Origin: Brasenia schreberi
Taxonomy: Eukaryota > Streptophyta > Magnoliopsida > Nymphaeales > Cabombaceae
NCBI GenBank assembly: GCA_036023115.1
Contig: JAYKKT010000047.1
Span: forward strand, 2,844,501-2,908,500
Direction: 5' to 3'
Length of the DNA: 64,000 nt
How positions within the stretch are numbered: position 1 is the first letter of the stretch; each line of letters begins with the position of its first letter. Below the pieces are notes generated by a model. It was given only the letters and a program-made list of their open reading frames with translations. It did not search any database and was not told the DNA's origin. This document shows positions 36,501 through 46,115 of this stretch, piece after piece. A program made the position numbers and the translations under genes.

Positions 36501-39500
36501 TAATATTAAAATAATGCAAAAATTAATTATAAATAAATACAAATCTAAAAAAATCAAGAAAAAAATCAAGAAAAAATCAAGAAAAATCTGGTAATTGCTT
36601 TAAATTCATATATTGTAAGTTTAGTACACATTGAGCCTTCAACATTGAACAATTGCATCCAAATTTAAATATTTTGAATCCAAAAAATGAAATACAGATT
36701 ACACACACTTACATTTTACAAATTGTAACTTCATCTTCTCCTTGTTGCATATCCTCAACATCATCATCAGCGACACCTTCTTGAAAATCAAATTCTTTAT
36801 CTCCTTGATGTTGTTATTGCGATCCTTCCAAATTAATCCAACCAATGTCTTCTTAAGTTAGGAGGATATTTTCTTTAGTGTCTACCATAACCCAATCTTC
36901 TAATATATCAAACTTATCAAAACTTATTGGATCGAACTGACTTTCTTCTCTATTTACTTTTTTTAATTGCCTACGACAAACAAAGATAAACAATTAGTAA
37001 ATAATATTAACAATTGAAGACTGAAGTTAAACAATATTGAATTGAAAATTTGAAAGTAATACAACATTACATTTCACGAAGGCACATGTTACAACGAATA
37101 TAAACTAAATCATTTAGTCTTTTGTGTTCCAACCTGTTGCGCTTCTTTGTATGGATGTATTCAAAAACACTATAATTTCTTTCACAACCTGTTGAAATAC
37201 AAGTTTGGCTTAAAACTCTCACTGAAAAATCATGTAACATGAAACTTAAATATAAAAATAAATAATTTACCTGAACGCATCGTAGTACAGTTGCGAATTG
37301 CAACAGGCAAACCCATCAAGTGAAGAGCATCATCATATATCTCCATCTCTCAATGTATCATAAATGCTATGCTCTCATCAGGGACTAATCTGTCGATACA
37401 TTCAATGATTCCTTGATTAACCTCACATTCCCTTTTTAAGGTTGCTGAGTACCTGAATGATGGGTTTAGATAGTAGGTTGTTGCATGAATAGGCTGACGC
37501 AATTATTTATTCTATCTACTAACAATTATTTTCCACACGAGCACATAATCTCTCCTTCTTCCATTGAAGTTATTTCTGATGGATTATTTTGCCCTGTCCA
37601 TGACTTAATAAAGGTAGCCCATAGATGGTTTCTCCTCGCTGTAAGTCAATCTCAAAACTTTAACTAAAAGACAAGTAATTTTCAATAATCTGACACATGC
37701 ATTCCAAAATGAACTTCTAAAAACTGTTTCTGCAATCTCATTCAACTTTCTATTTCTTCTATTTTGAGGCAACTCTGCAAATTGTTCCCACTCATTTGAG
37801 AAGAACATTCTCTTCAAAGCTTCCCATTCATTTGAGAAGAACATTCTCTTCAAAGCTTGCTTATGTCTCATTATACTCTGTACAGATAAGAAGTTTGTTG
37901 CGAACCGAGTTATAACTGTGCGAAGAAGCTCTGCACCTTCTGTATATCTCCTCATCATACACAAAACAAATGCATGGTTGTAAATGAATTTTATAATATC
38001 TTGGCAGCACTCAATTGTTGCCTTTATTTCATCCATCTCACCAATGTCCTCGAGGATGAGATCTAAACAACGGGCTGTGAATGGTGTCAAGTAGAAAGTC
38101 CCATAAATATCAGCTAACTCCTTCTCAGCTGCTTTGTAGTTAGTTGCATTATCTGTAATCAATTGGACAACATTCTCTAGCCCTACCTCCTGTATAACCT
38201 TATCAAATTACTGTCGTAGGATGTCTCTAGTGTGTCTCTCCTCTGACATATCTAGAGATCTCAAAAACATGAGTCATTTAGGACATTATACAATAAAGTT
38301 TAGCAATGTCATTCCTCACCTATTGGTCAAAGTCGAACAATATTATTGCACTTCAATGACAGTCTAATCTAATATCTTCCCCCTCAACTTCTGATAAGAG
38401 GACATCCTGTATCCTGGACCAATGTTAGCAATTGCATCTGTCATTGCTTGAAAATGAAAATTGTTTGTTGCATTAAATAGAATGCATGCATCATAACACC
38501 ATCTTCCCACTGCAAGGTCTACCTGATCATACAGTTGTTCTGAAGTCATAGCAGCACGAATTCCAGGTTTAATAACAGGTGTAGTGGAAGGAGGAAAGAA
38601 CGAATGTATGATAGAAGAAACTCTTCCCTACTCCTTCCTGAACTTCATCTTCTGCCACCTCCAAATTCCTCAGTTGCAACCCTCTTTCTCCTGCTAAGTG
38701 CTCGTGAACTGCTACTACCAATCTCTGTTCTAGCATCTGAAGGCAAACTATCAGTGAATCGAACTCCAACGGCAGTAGCATCATCAGCTTCTTCACACAT
38801 CTGGAAATCATCTTTTTGTTATCTCCTTTCCTGTATGCTCTCAATCATTTACAGGCATTGCCATTTAATACCTGATGGCACACTTCAGTGTTAGCAATTG
38901 CATCTGTCATTACTTGAAAATGAAAACTGTTTATTGTATTGAATGAAATGCAAGCATTATAAAGTTATCTGCCCACTGCAAGCTCTATCCGATCATGACT
39001 GTTTTGAAGCCATAACAGCACGAATTTCAGGTTGAGCCAAGGTATACTAGTAGGAGGAAAAAATGAATGTATGCTAAAAGCAGCTCTTCGTCTGCTCCTT
39101 CCTGAACTTCTTCTACCACCTTCAAAGTCTTCAGCAACCCTCTTTTCCCCACTAAGTGCTCGTGAACTGCTACTACCAATCTTTGTTCTGGCATCTAAAG
39201 TCAAACTATCAGAGAATCCAAATCCATTAGCATCAACATCTTCAAACATCTCCAAATCATCTTTTTGTTGTCTCCTTTCTTTTATACCCTCAACTGGTGT
39301 ACCCCAGTGCCATGCCGGATCATCAGAACGAGAATGGGAGTCTCTAACACCTCTTCCTACCATGTCAATTGTACTTTCATTCAATAAAAAAATTGAAAAT
39401 AAAAGCACTTCATAAATCCTCAATCATCAAATAACACTCAAATAGAGTGTCGCCCACTTCATGAATGCAATAAAAATGATATCCACACACATAATAACCT

Positions 39501-42500
39501 TATATTTTGTCATTAAAAAAAATACAAATAAAAAAAACAAATACAAAAGAAAAAATAAAGAAAAACACTTTAAAATATACCTAAATTCGATATATGAGGC
39601 TTGCACAAACACCGTAGAGCACATTTTTGGAACCCTGAACACCAAGGAGGCGAAGAACGGTTCTTGGGGAGCTTGGAGAGCTTTGAAGAAAGAGAAGAAA
39701 CTTGCAAAAATGCGAGTTTCGGTTCTGCCAGGGTCCCTGAGCGTATCACATGTATCATACGATTCAGGCCATGATATGATATCGGCTAAGGTCCCTGGGC
39801 ATACACTTCATAACTTCTGTTTTATGATACATAAGGGTGTATCGTATCGTGCCCACGATATGATATGTATCGCACCGTACGATACGGTAACATTGTTATA
39901 AATAGAGATTTAAAGGATAGTGTAGTAGACATAATAATATGGTGATCGAACTATGATGAAAAATTTAATGTTAGGAATAGAGGCTTTCAATATAGTTTGT
40001 ATATATGCATCCGAAGTAGGACTAAAAGATAGTATTTTGGGAAGAGCTAGATAAGGTAATTCAAAGAAATACACCAAAAAAAGATGATATGTTTGGAAAG
40101 AGGCTTAAATGAATAGTCGATAAGGAGGCATTAGGATATCAAGGTATTCATAGAAATTATTGTTTTGGGGATTTAAATGAGAAATATAGGGAGATTTTAA
40201 ATTTTATTGTGGCATGTAATCTCTCTATATAGTTGACCCCATCTATTATGGGAAAAGGCTTAGTTGTTGTTGTATACGATCTCTATCTAGCCAATGCAAA
40301 TTTTAAAAAATGAGATGAGCATTTAATTACTTATAAGAGTGGCTTATCACAAATATAAATTGATTATTTGTTTATAAGAAAAAAATAGATCATGTTATAA
40401 AAATTAAGCATTATTTCAAGAAAAAGCTTAACTACCCAACATTGACTTTTAGTTGTAGATTTTCTAATAAAAAAGTGGACAAAGAAGAACATAGTGTATA
40501 GAGTTATTCGAACTAAATGGTCGAACCCCAAAAACAATGTTGTACAACTCATACCATATCGTACGATATGGTACGAGTTTATCATATATCATAGGTCAGC
40601 AAGATACAGTACACAACATCATATCGTGCTCTACAATTTAACTACCCAACATTGCCTTATATATCATGCTATGGATAAGGCCAAATTGGAAATAAAAACA
40701 AGCATTGACCACCATTGGTCACTTTTAAAGAAGGTTTAGAAGATAATTAATGCACGTTAAAATTGGCAAATGCATCATGATTTGCATGCAGCTACATGTT
40801 TTCTTAATCCCTCTATTAGATTTTCTCTCACTTTGTAGAAGATGGGATATTGAATGCAATTGACCTTTTTAAAACCCTCTAAGGGACTTCTTTTGCATGT
40901 CTATCTCTTTCTCTCTTAAAGACCAACTCTTTTCTCTCTAAAAATCTCACATTTATTCTACATTCATTATTAATCATTTATCATAAGTTTCAAAATGAGG
41001 GCCAAAAGAGATTTATGCATGTGATTTAGTTTGTTTTGACGTTGAAATCATGGCCTCTTGATATGGTGCAAGTTGCACAATTTTTCACAATTTTTTAAAG
41101 ATTTTAACTATTTTTAAAAATTAAAAAACATTTGTATCTTACGATACGATGTAATCCAGGTATATCGGTGCCCCGTGTGATATAGAGCACGATAAGATAT
41201 TTACAACATTGGTTTTCAATAATTTCTGAGCAAGATTTTCCTCAAAACATATTTGCACTAAATGGGTCTTTTGTGGAAACGAAATCTCAGATTCTTTATA
41301 TAACAACAACAACTTAGCCTTTTTCCGTGTAAGGGATCACCTTTGCGTGGCCGGTCCCAAACCCGGATAAAAGAGGAGGATTGCGTTAGGCTTCCGACAC
41401 CAACCGTAAAATTGTGTCGGACTATATATATACACATATGTACATATATGTGGACAGAGAGAAAAAAGAAACAGACCTTGATATGATACTGTATTTTTGT
41501 AGGCAAATTCTAGAAAACCACGTCAAAGCTGTTAGGAGAAACTGGAATATGGCAGACACAAACGGTAAAATTATTTAAGATCATAACATTCACAGAGTAA
41601 AATCTAGAAGTGTTACCACAAGAAGCTTCTATTGAAACTTAATTTTATAGCAAGATTTCTGTTTGTTTGCTCATAAAATCAAGAAAACAACAAATTGAAA
41701 AACTCATGGAGAACGGCGAGTCGGTGCTTGTGCTTCACACGCACTTCTACTGAACTGTGGAAACCAGGAGACCCAATTATATCTATCAGATGCAAATTCT
41801 TGCATTAGAAAAGAGCATAACAAGAAGAAGCGGGACCCGACAATTGAGCCTTCTCAATGCATTTAAGAAGTAGCAATTAGCATCATGCATCATGTCGCAC
41901 GCAAATTAAAGGGAGTATAGATGTTCCAATGAGATTCAGAAAACAGGAAACCAAGAAAAGTAACACACGCACGCAGAGAGAGAGAAAGAGAGAAAGTGTC
42001 TCACCAAAAGGGAGACGAATATATGACCATCCTCATCACGAATTTCAAAGCATCCTCTTCTTGGCTGAAAATTGAACATATACCAATAAAAGAAGATGAT
42101 GAATAAAATGCCAACAGAAACCAAGTGCTCCACTCAAAACATCATCTAGCGAACATAAGGAGCGATTCAGAAAATGAACACCATTTACCTTGGAAGGGTT
42201 CATTTTCACGATGACATGAGGGACCATCTTCTTCAATCCATCCACCAACATTTCCGCCGTTTTCTTGAAAGAGTTGCATTGCTTGCTTTTATTTTTTTCA
42301 AAAACATTCAATAAACGGGAAAGCTATCAGTCAAGCCACACAAGTCACACATGTTATTAAGCAAATATTACCAAGAGAGCCGACAAAATGCAAAAGTTAA
42401 ATATTAGTTCTTTAAAAAATAAACACCAATTACTGCGTCCACAATATCCCCCGCATGGACGTCTTATGAACATGTCACTTTGCTATAAAAGTCATGGATC

Positions 42501-43337
42501 AAGATGGTAGTGGAGCACCATTCTTCATTAATTTGTACTGAAAAGCATCAATGCACACTCAAATTCTTGTTTTAGCAGCATCAATTAAGCACAAATTGAT
42601 GAAAGACTGATCCCTCACCACCTTCATTCAAACCGATCAACTTTTCTTAAACTACACCCAAACGTTGCCTTTTCTGTTTCAGTGTTCTACCTGTAGACTG
42701 AGCGGACTCTTTATATAACTTCCCTTATCTCTCATGTTCCCCTCTTCTCCGCCTTTCCTTTGTTTAACGATACCGCCTTCGCTACATACGTATGTACCTG
42801 TTTTCGTAGTGGCAATGTGTATGAACGCAGGAAAGAGAAGGAAGAAAGAAAGAAAAGGAAACCGTAGACCATTACAGTGTTTCGATGTTGAACAGCCCAC
42901 CTTCTAACACAGCAACAGAAAGGTAAATATAGACAGGATCAAAGCCTTAAAAAGAAGAACGAGATGATTAGGCGCGAGGAAAGAGAGCGCTACCAGTGCT
43001 CGATGACGATGGCGTTAGCGGAGGCACCGACGCCATCCACCAGCTCCTCCTCCTTTTTCTCCGCCTTCTTCTTGTTTCGCAGCTCTTCCTCGCAGCCTTC
43101 TGCAGGAGAGTGATCGACAGAGGCCTCGGCGCCGGCCACCGCCTCCTCCTCTTTTCTCTCCGCCTTCTTCTTGCGTCGCTGGCGGCCTTCCCCGTTAGGC
43201 ACTGGTTTCGCCCTCTTGCGAGGTGGAGGAGCTGGCAGCTCCGGCGCAGGATTCTTCTTGCTGGAACCTCGGGTTACCCTCTTCTCTGCCACAGGTGGGT
43301 TTCTGGGCTCGGTTCCCCGACCTCGCTTGGGCGCCAT
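33597..43337 (-). CDS. Selenoprotein-H-like protein (Rdx family, CxxC), 4 exons
   Basis: Exons in transcript order: 43337-42994, 42285-42189, 42064-42005, 33692-33597. Phases join and give 198 aa. The Rdx family (SelH, SelT, SelW) has a thioredoxin-like fold with a CxxU or CxxC redox site; animal SelH is a nucleolar DNA-binding redox protein. Residues ~1-110 are basic and charged (start MAPKRGRG, with KRAK and RRKKK), typical of SelH nuclear and AT-hook tails. Residues 110-127 read NAIVIEHCKQCNSFKKTA, with C115-K-Q-C118 spanning the exon 1/2 junction. Then NPSKPRRGCFEIRDEDG (exons 2/3), and the last exon reads DMPRPFTKMKALDMEKLVEE, the usual SelH C-terminus. No Sec codon; plants use Cys. Intron 3 is 8.3 kb and full of transposons. 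Exon 1 has two near-identical 20-residue charged repeats (~54-73, ~87-106). Confidence 0.88.
33970..34290 (-). mobile_element. LINE-derived 3' fragment in SelH-like intron 3
   Basis: Shares GCTCGGATAAAG.GGGAGG.TTGC.TTAGGCTTCCGA with the copies at 41.3 kb and (degenerate) 61.7 kb. On the minus strand these precede TTG-rich tails. Damaged, no ORF. Confidence 0.45.
35576..36420 (-). pseudogene. hAT transposase remnant, first copy
   Basis: Minus-strand frames read NEIFETVFRSTFWNACVRLL and LGYLYEAMDRAKEGI, then EIYDNALHLMGLLVAIRKR. These match the DUF659-to-C-terminal region of plant hAT transposases and correspond to 37.3-38.2 kb of the second copy. Frameshifted and truncated at 36426. Confidence 0.75.
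37605..38549 (-). pseudogene. hAT transposase remnant, second copy
   Basis: Two long open pieces. 38364-38549: VDLAVGRWCYDACILFNATN and IANIGPGYRMSSY, the conserved region before DUF659. 37605-38162: ITDNATNYKAAEKELADIYG, FYLTPFTARCLDLILEDIG, ITRFATNFLSVQSI and FWNACVRLLKI. The usual AHC of hAT transposases is ARC here. A 36-bp tandem duplication repeats ALKRMFFSNEWE. The N-terminal part is out of frame further right, so inactive. Confidence 0.85.
40535..41211. mobile_element. Further hAT-related fragment(s)
   Basis: Begins CAATGTTGTACAACTCATAC and ends, inward, CAATGTTGTAAATATCTTATC, with CGTACGATATGG and ACGATACGATG words as in the larger hAT elements. No target duplication could be matched, so it may be two half elements. 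Confidence 0.4.
41304..41425 (-). mobile_element. LINE 3' tail
   Basis: Begins (plus strand) with ACAACAACAACTTAGCC and holds the GGATTGCGTTAGGCTTCCGA stretch; on the minus strand it ends in TTG repeats. Inside SelH-like intron 3. Confidence 0.55.
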
Positions 43338-43353
43338 TTTGCCTTCTCTTCTT

Positions 43354-43371
43354 CACACACACACGCACACA

Positions 43372-43402
<31 letters not shown>
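43354..43402 (+). repeat. (CA)n(GA)n microsatellite in the SelH-like leader
   Basis: CA then GA runs start 17 bases before the ATG, so on the coding strand the transcript leader would be CT- then GT-rich. Confidence 0.9.
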
Positions 43403-43407
<5 letters not shown>

Positions 43408-43504
43408 CAAAGCGTCGCCTGACGTATTTTAACAAGTTTCCCGCTCAATCCTTCTCGAGAAATGGACGGTTCGGGTTCTCTCGAACCAGGAACCGAAAAC
43501 AGCA

Positions 43505-43562
43505 CCGGTTTTGGTTTTGGTTTTGGTTTTGGTTCTGGTTCTGGTTCCGGTTCCAGTTCCAA
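43505..43562 (+). repeat. GGTTTT/GGTTCY hexamer array upstream of the SelH-like gene
   Basis: Four GGTTTT units pass into GGTTCT and GGTTCC units, about 170 bases upstream of the start codon. It may have grown from the AACCGG-rich repeat that surrounds it. Confidence 0.8.
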
Positions 43563-44218
43563 GAACGGTTTCACGATTCGTATTCCAGGTTTGATGGTAG
43601 TTCTAATTTGCTGAGGTTCGATTTTTGTGTTTACAACATAATCACACCAAAATTTAGATACTGGAAGAAAGTAGCATATTACATGCGAGTGACTTTTGCT
43701 CTAAAACTGTTAAATATTTAAATATAAATAAATAAAACTAATGCAAGGAAACCAGCTGTGTTGATTCTTATACTGCACAAACATGGTATTGGGTCGGCGT
43801 TCTCCGTTTTGAAAAATGCGATAGATCATCGTAACATCACCAAAATGTATCGGCAGTGTTTAAGTGATTGGATTCACAATGTTCACTTATGTTTAATCAT
43901 TATTTTTCGAGAGCATAAGTTTGTTCTTTATACATTTTTCAAAAACACTTAAAAATTTTTAAACTACATTAATATCACCAAAAAATAATATTTAAGCATG
44001 TTAGAGGTGTGTAAGATTCAGTTTTTCATATATATATATTCAAGTCTTTCTATTTCTTAAATATTTTGAGATTTGTTCTTTCTTGTGTCTCGTTTCTATG
44101 TAGGTCTTTGTCCAACAATAGATTGGTTCTAATTCAAACTTCCACTTTCCACTCATGGTTTGGTAGAGTTCCAATTATAATATTAACCATTTCTAACGGT
44201 CAATCTGGTCCGTTATTG

Positions 44219-44806
44219 AGTGGTGGATCTACATTGAGCCAAGGTATGGTATATGTACAAACAACAACAATAACTAAGCTTTTTCCTATACTAAACGGGG
44301 GTCAGCTACATGGATTCTTTGTTTTTACAAAGCCCTATCATGTGTCATATTACCAGTTAACTCACAATAAGCTAGATCATTCTTTATTGTTTCTTTCCAA
44401 TACTTTTGTGGTCATCCTCTATCTTTTTTAATACTTTCAAATTCTAGTTTTTCGTACTTTTTACAAGTTCTTCTTTTGATCTTCTTTCTATATGTCCAAA
44501 CCATCTTAAACGATATTCTCTCATTTTATCCTCTATTGGTGCCACTTTTAATTTGTTTCTAATAACCTCATTATGTATACGGTCTTTTCTTATATGACCA
44601 CTTATCCATCTCAACATCTTCATTTATATGAGAGACATCTTTTGTACCATTGCTAAGGTGTGGTATATATCTCGTAGAAATTTTCAAAATTCAACTCAAA
44701 GTCTATAGCCCATGGTGGAATTTATGGGCTATAATAAACACTTGGCCCCACCCGAAACCATTCAAGGGGCTATCGCTCACCCGAAAACAGTTTCTAAATC
44801 CGCCAG
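44219..44806. mobile_element. MITE (TGGCGGATCTA family) split by a LINE
   Basis: Left end AGTGGTGGATCTACATTGAG and right end CTAAATCCGCCAGT are one MITE. A 400-bp LINE piece sits inside at 44255-44654. Confidence 0.6.
44241..44668 (-). mobile_element. 5'-truncated RTE LINE with 14-bp target duplication
   Basis: Insert 44255-44654 lies between AAGGTATGGTATAT (44241-44254) and AAGGTGTGGTATAT (44655-44668). Minus-strand content is the reverse-transcriptase C-terminus region and the TTG-rich tail. Confidence 0.8.
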
Positions 44807-45183
44807 TAATTTACTCAGGTTAAGTTAGGTTTGGTTTCGATTCCGAGTGCCGACTCGGTTTGCCTCTGTCTCCAGTGTCTTCTGGGGAAGGGAATGATTT
44901 TTATCTAAATCTCTTTATCCTTATTCACTATTTACAAATTAGTGTTTCCTTTTTGGCAAAATTCATAAAAGCTCCAACTTTTCTCATATGCAATTGACTT
45001 CCTTAAGATGCATTTCCTACACGAGGTGGGCTACAATTTCAGAGTGCAAAGAGTCTTAACACTAACTTCACCATTAGCATGCTTAAATTTATAGTTTTGA
45101 AGGGTTAGCAGAAAAGATCCCATCATCGATGAAAATATTAATAAAGATGCTAAGATGGCTACCATCTACCTAATATAAACAAT

Positions 45184-45277
45184 CTAAGCGAACCTAGCTA
45201 CAACAACAACAATAACAACTAAGTCTTTTTCTATACTAGACGGAGTCGGCTACATGGATTCCTAAGCGAACCAAGCT
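45184..45277 (-). mobile_element. 62-bp tail-only RTE LINE insertion with 16-bp duplication
   Basis: CTAAGCGAACCTAGCT (45184-45199) and CTAAGCGAACCAAGCT (45262-45277) flank an insert that is only the final LINE segment (minus strand: GGAATCCATGTAGCCGACTC ... TTGTTGTTGT). One mismatch in the duplication. Confidence 0.85.
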
Positions 45278-45740
45278 GAGTCGAACAAACATTCTTTATG
45301 TTAAGCTCAGTTAAGATCACAAGTTGAACATAAATGAGCTCGAAATGGTTGAACTCAACTGATCTACAAGTAGCTCGATTGGGTTTAGCCAGCCCCACTA
45401 ACTATGTAGGTGAATTCTCACTATTGCTTCATATATGCCTCAAGGGTTTACATAGCCTTTTCAATATAGTCCAACAAATAAGGTGATGTTCGAAAAAAAT
45501 TGGTAAGGTATTCGGATTTGGTATAATTAATTTTTTTAAAGGAGAATGAAAAAGAAAGTAATTTTAAAATAATGTTATATTTCACAATATGGACAGAACA
45601 GACACATCTATAACCATACAGATGATATCTATGCTTTTGATTTCATGTTAGTTTGCCTTAAATTGTTTGCTTATGAAATGCATAAATAGTTTTATAAACC
45701 TGAAAAATAAAGTTAAATAATTAAATAAAGGCTATGTTAG

Positions 45741-45810
45741 CAGCTAGTACGAGAGGATGATCAGCCACGTTGGAACTAAGACACGACCCAAACTCCTACA
45801 GGAGTCAGCA
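45741..45810 (+). other. Decayed plastid 16S rRNA fragment (nuclear plastid DNA)
   Basis: GAGAGGATGATCAGCCACG, GGAACTAAGACACGACCCAA and ACTCCTACAGGAGTCAGCA match in order the 16S rRNA block around the universal ACTCCTACGGGAGGCAGCA site. GATGATCAGCC fits the plastid or bacterial form better than the plant mitochondrial one. Not a functional rRNA gene. Confidence 0.75.
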
Positions 45811-45914
45811 CGGGCATGCCGCCGGGTCACCTTGGATGTAAGCTCTTTTTTCCCAGGTGGCTTTTGTTTTTATACTCTCACTACAAAATATAGACAGTGA
45901 GCAACCGAGATTAG

Positions 45915-46115
45915 ACATGTTTCATTTCGGGTAAACCGGAACCAGCAGTTCCATCTTCATCGTCAATTGGTTTGCCTGAAACCTGGAACCAGAACCGAAC
46001 CGCCTCGATTCTGGTTCTGAGGCCAGTTCTGCCGGTTCTAATTATCATTGGTTCCATGCACGGTTTGGTTTTGGTTCAAATCGACAGGCTGGTTCTGAAT
46101 CGGCCATGTCTAGGG
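45915..46115. repeat. AACCGG-rich interspersed repeat
   Basis: Contains GTAAACCGGAACCAGCAGTTCC and ends CTGAATCGGCCATGT. Same family as 28.4 and 59.1 kb. Confidence 0.5.

Larger units (their letters stand above)
34675..39903 (-). mobile_element. 5.2-kb composite hAT transposon with perfect 8-bp duplication
   Basis: Element 34683-39895 (5213 bp) lies between TTATAAAT at 34675-34682 and the same eight bases at 39896-39903. Ends: CAGTGTTGTCTGACGCGTATC and, inward from the right, CAATGTTACCGTATCGTACG. A second left-type end, CAGTATTGTCTGATCGTATC, occurs inside at 36427 with the same following bases. The material after 38889 repeats sequence already present at about 38424-38840. It is therefore two related hAT copies combined within one outer duplication. 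Coding remnants are on the minus strand: BED-finger-like start near 39.3 kb, transposase core at 37.6-38.5 kb, and a second copy of the same region at 35.6-36.4 kb. Confidence 0.88.
34325..40530 (+). mobile_element. RTE LINE endonuclease remnant, split by an hAT element
   Basis: Two pieces, 34325-34682 and 39904-40530, join into one damaged endonuclease frame. The left reads NIETLTNILMEAIDTMIRRK and IHILCLQSIK, the right later DEHLITYKSG and a QIDYLFIRKK-like stretch. Plant RTE endonucleases have TLTGKSMEVVDTMIRRKINI.CLQETKWVGEKA..., so the order is right. The break lies exactly at the 8-bp duplication of the hAT element. Many stops, dead. The right piece contains a further tiny LINE-tail insertion (about 40237-40275). 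Confidence 0.75.

Noticed and set aside
42996..43721. A 241-residue plus-strand ORF
   Set aside because: Antisense to SelH-like exon 1, then crosses a microsatellite and a hexamer array. Composition comes from the opposite strand and repeats.
45741..45810. An rRNA gene
   Set aside because: Only about 70 bases match, with many transitions; a relic, not a gene.
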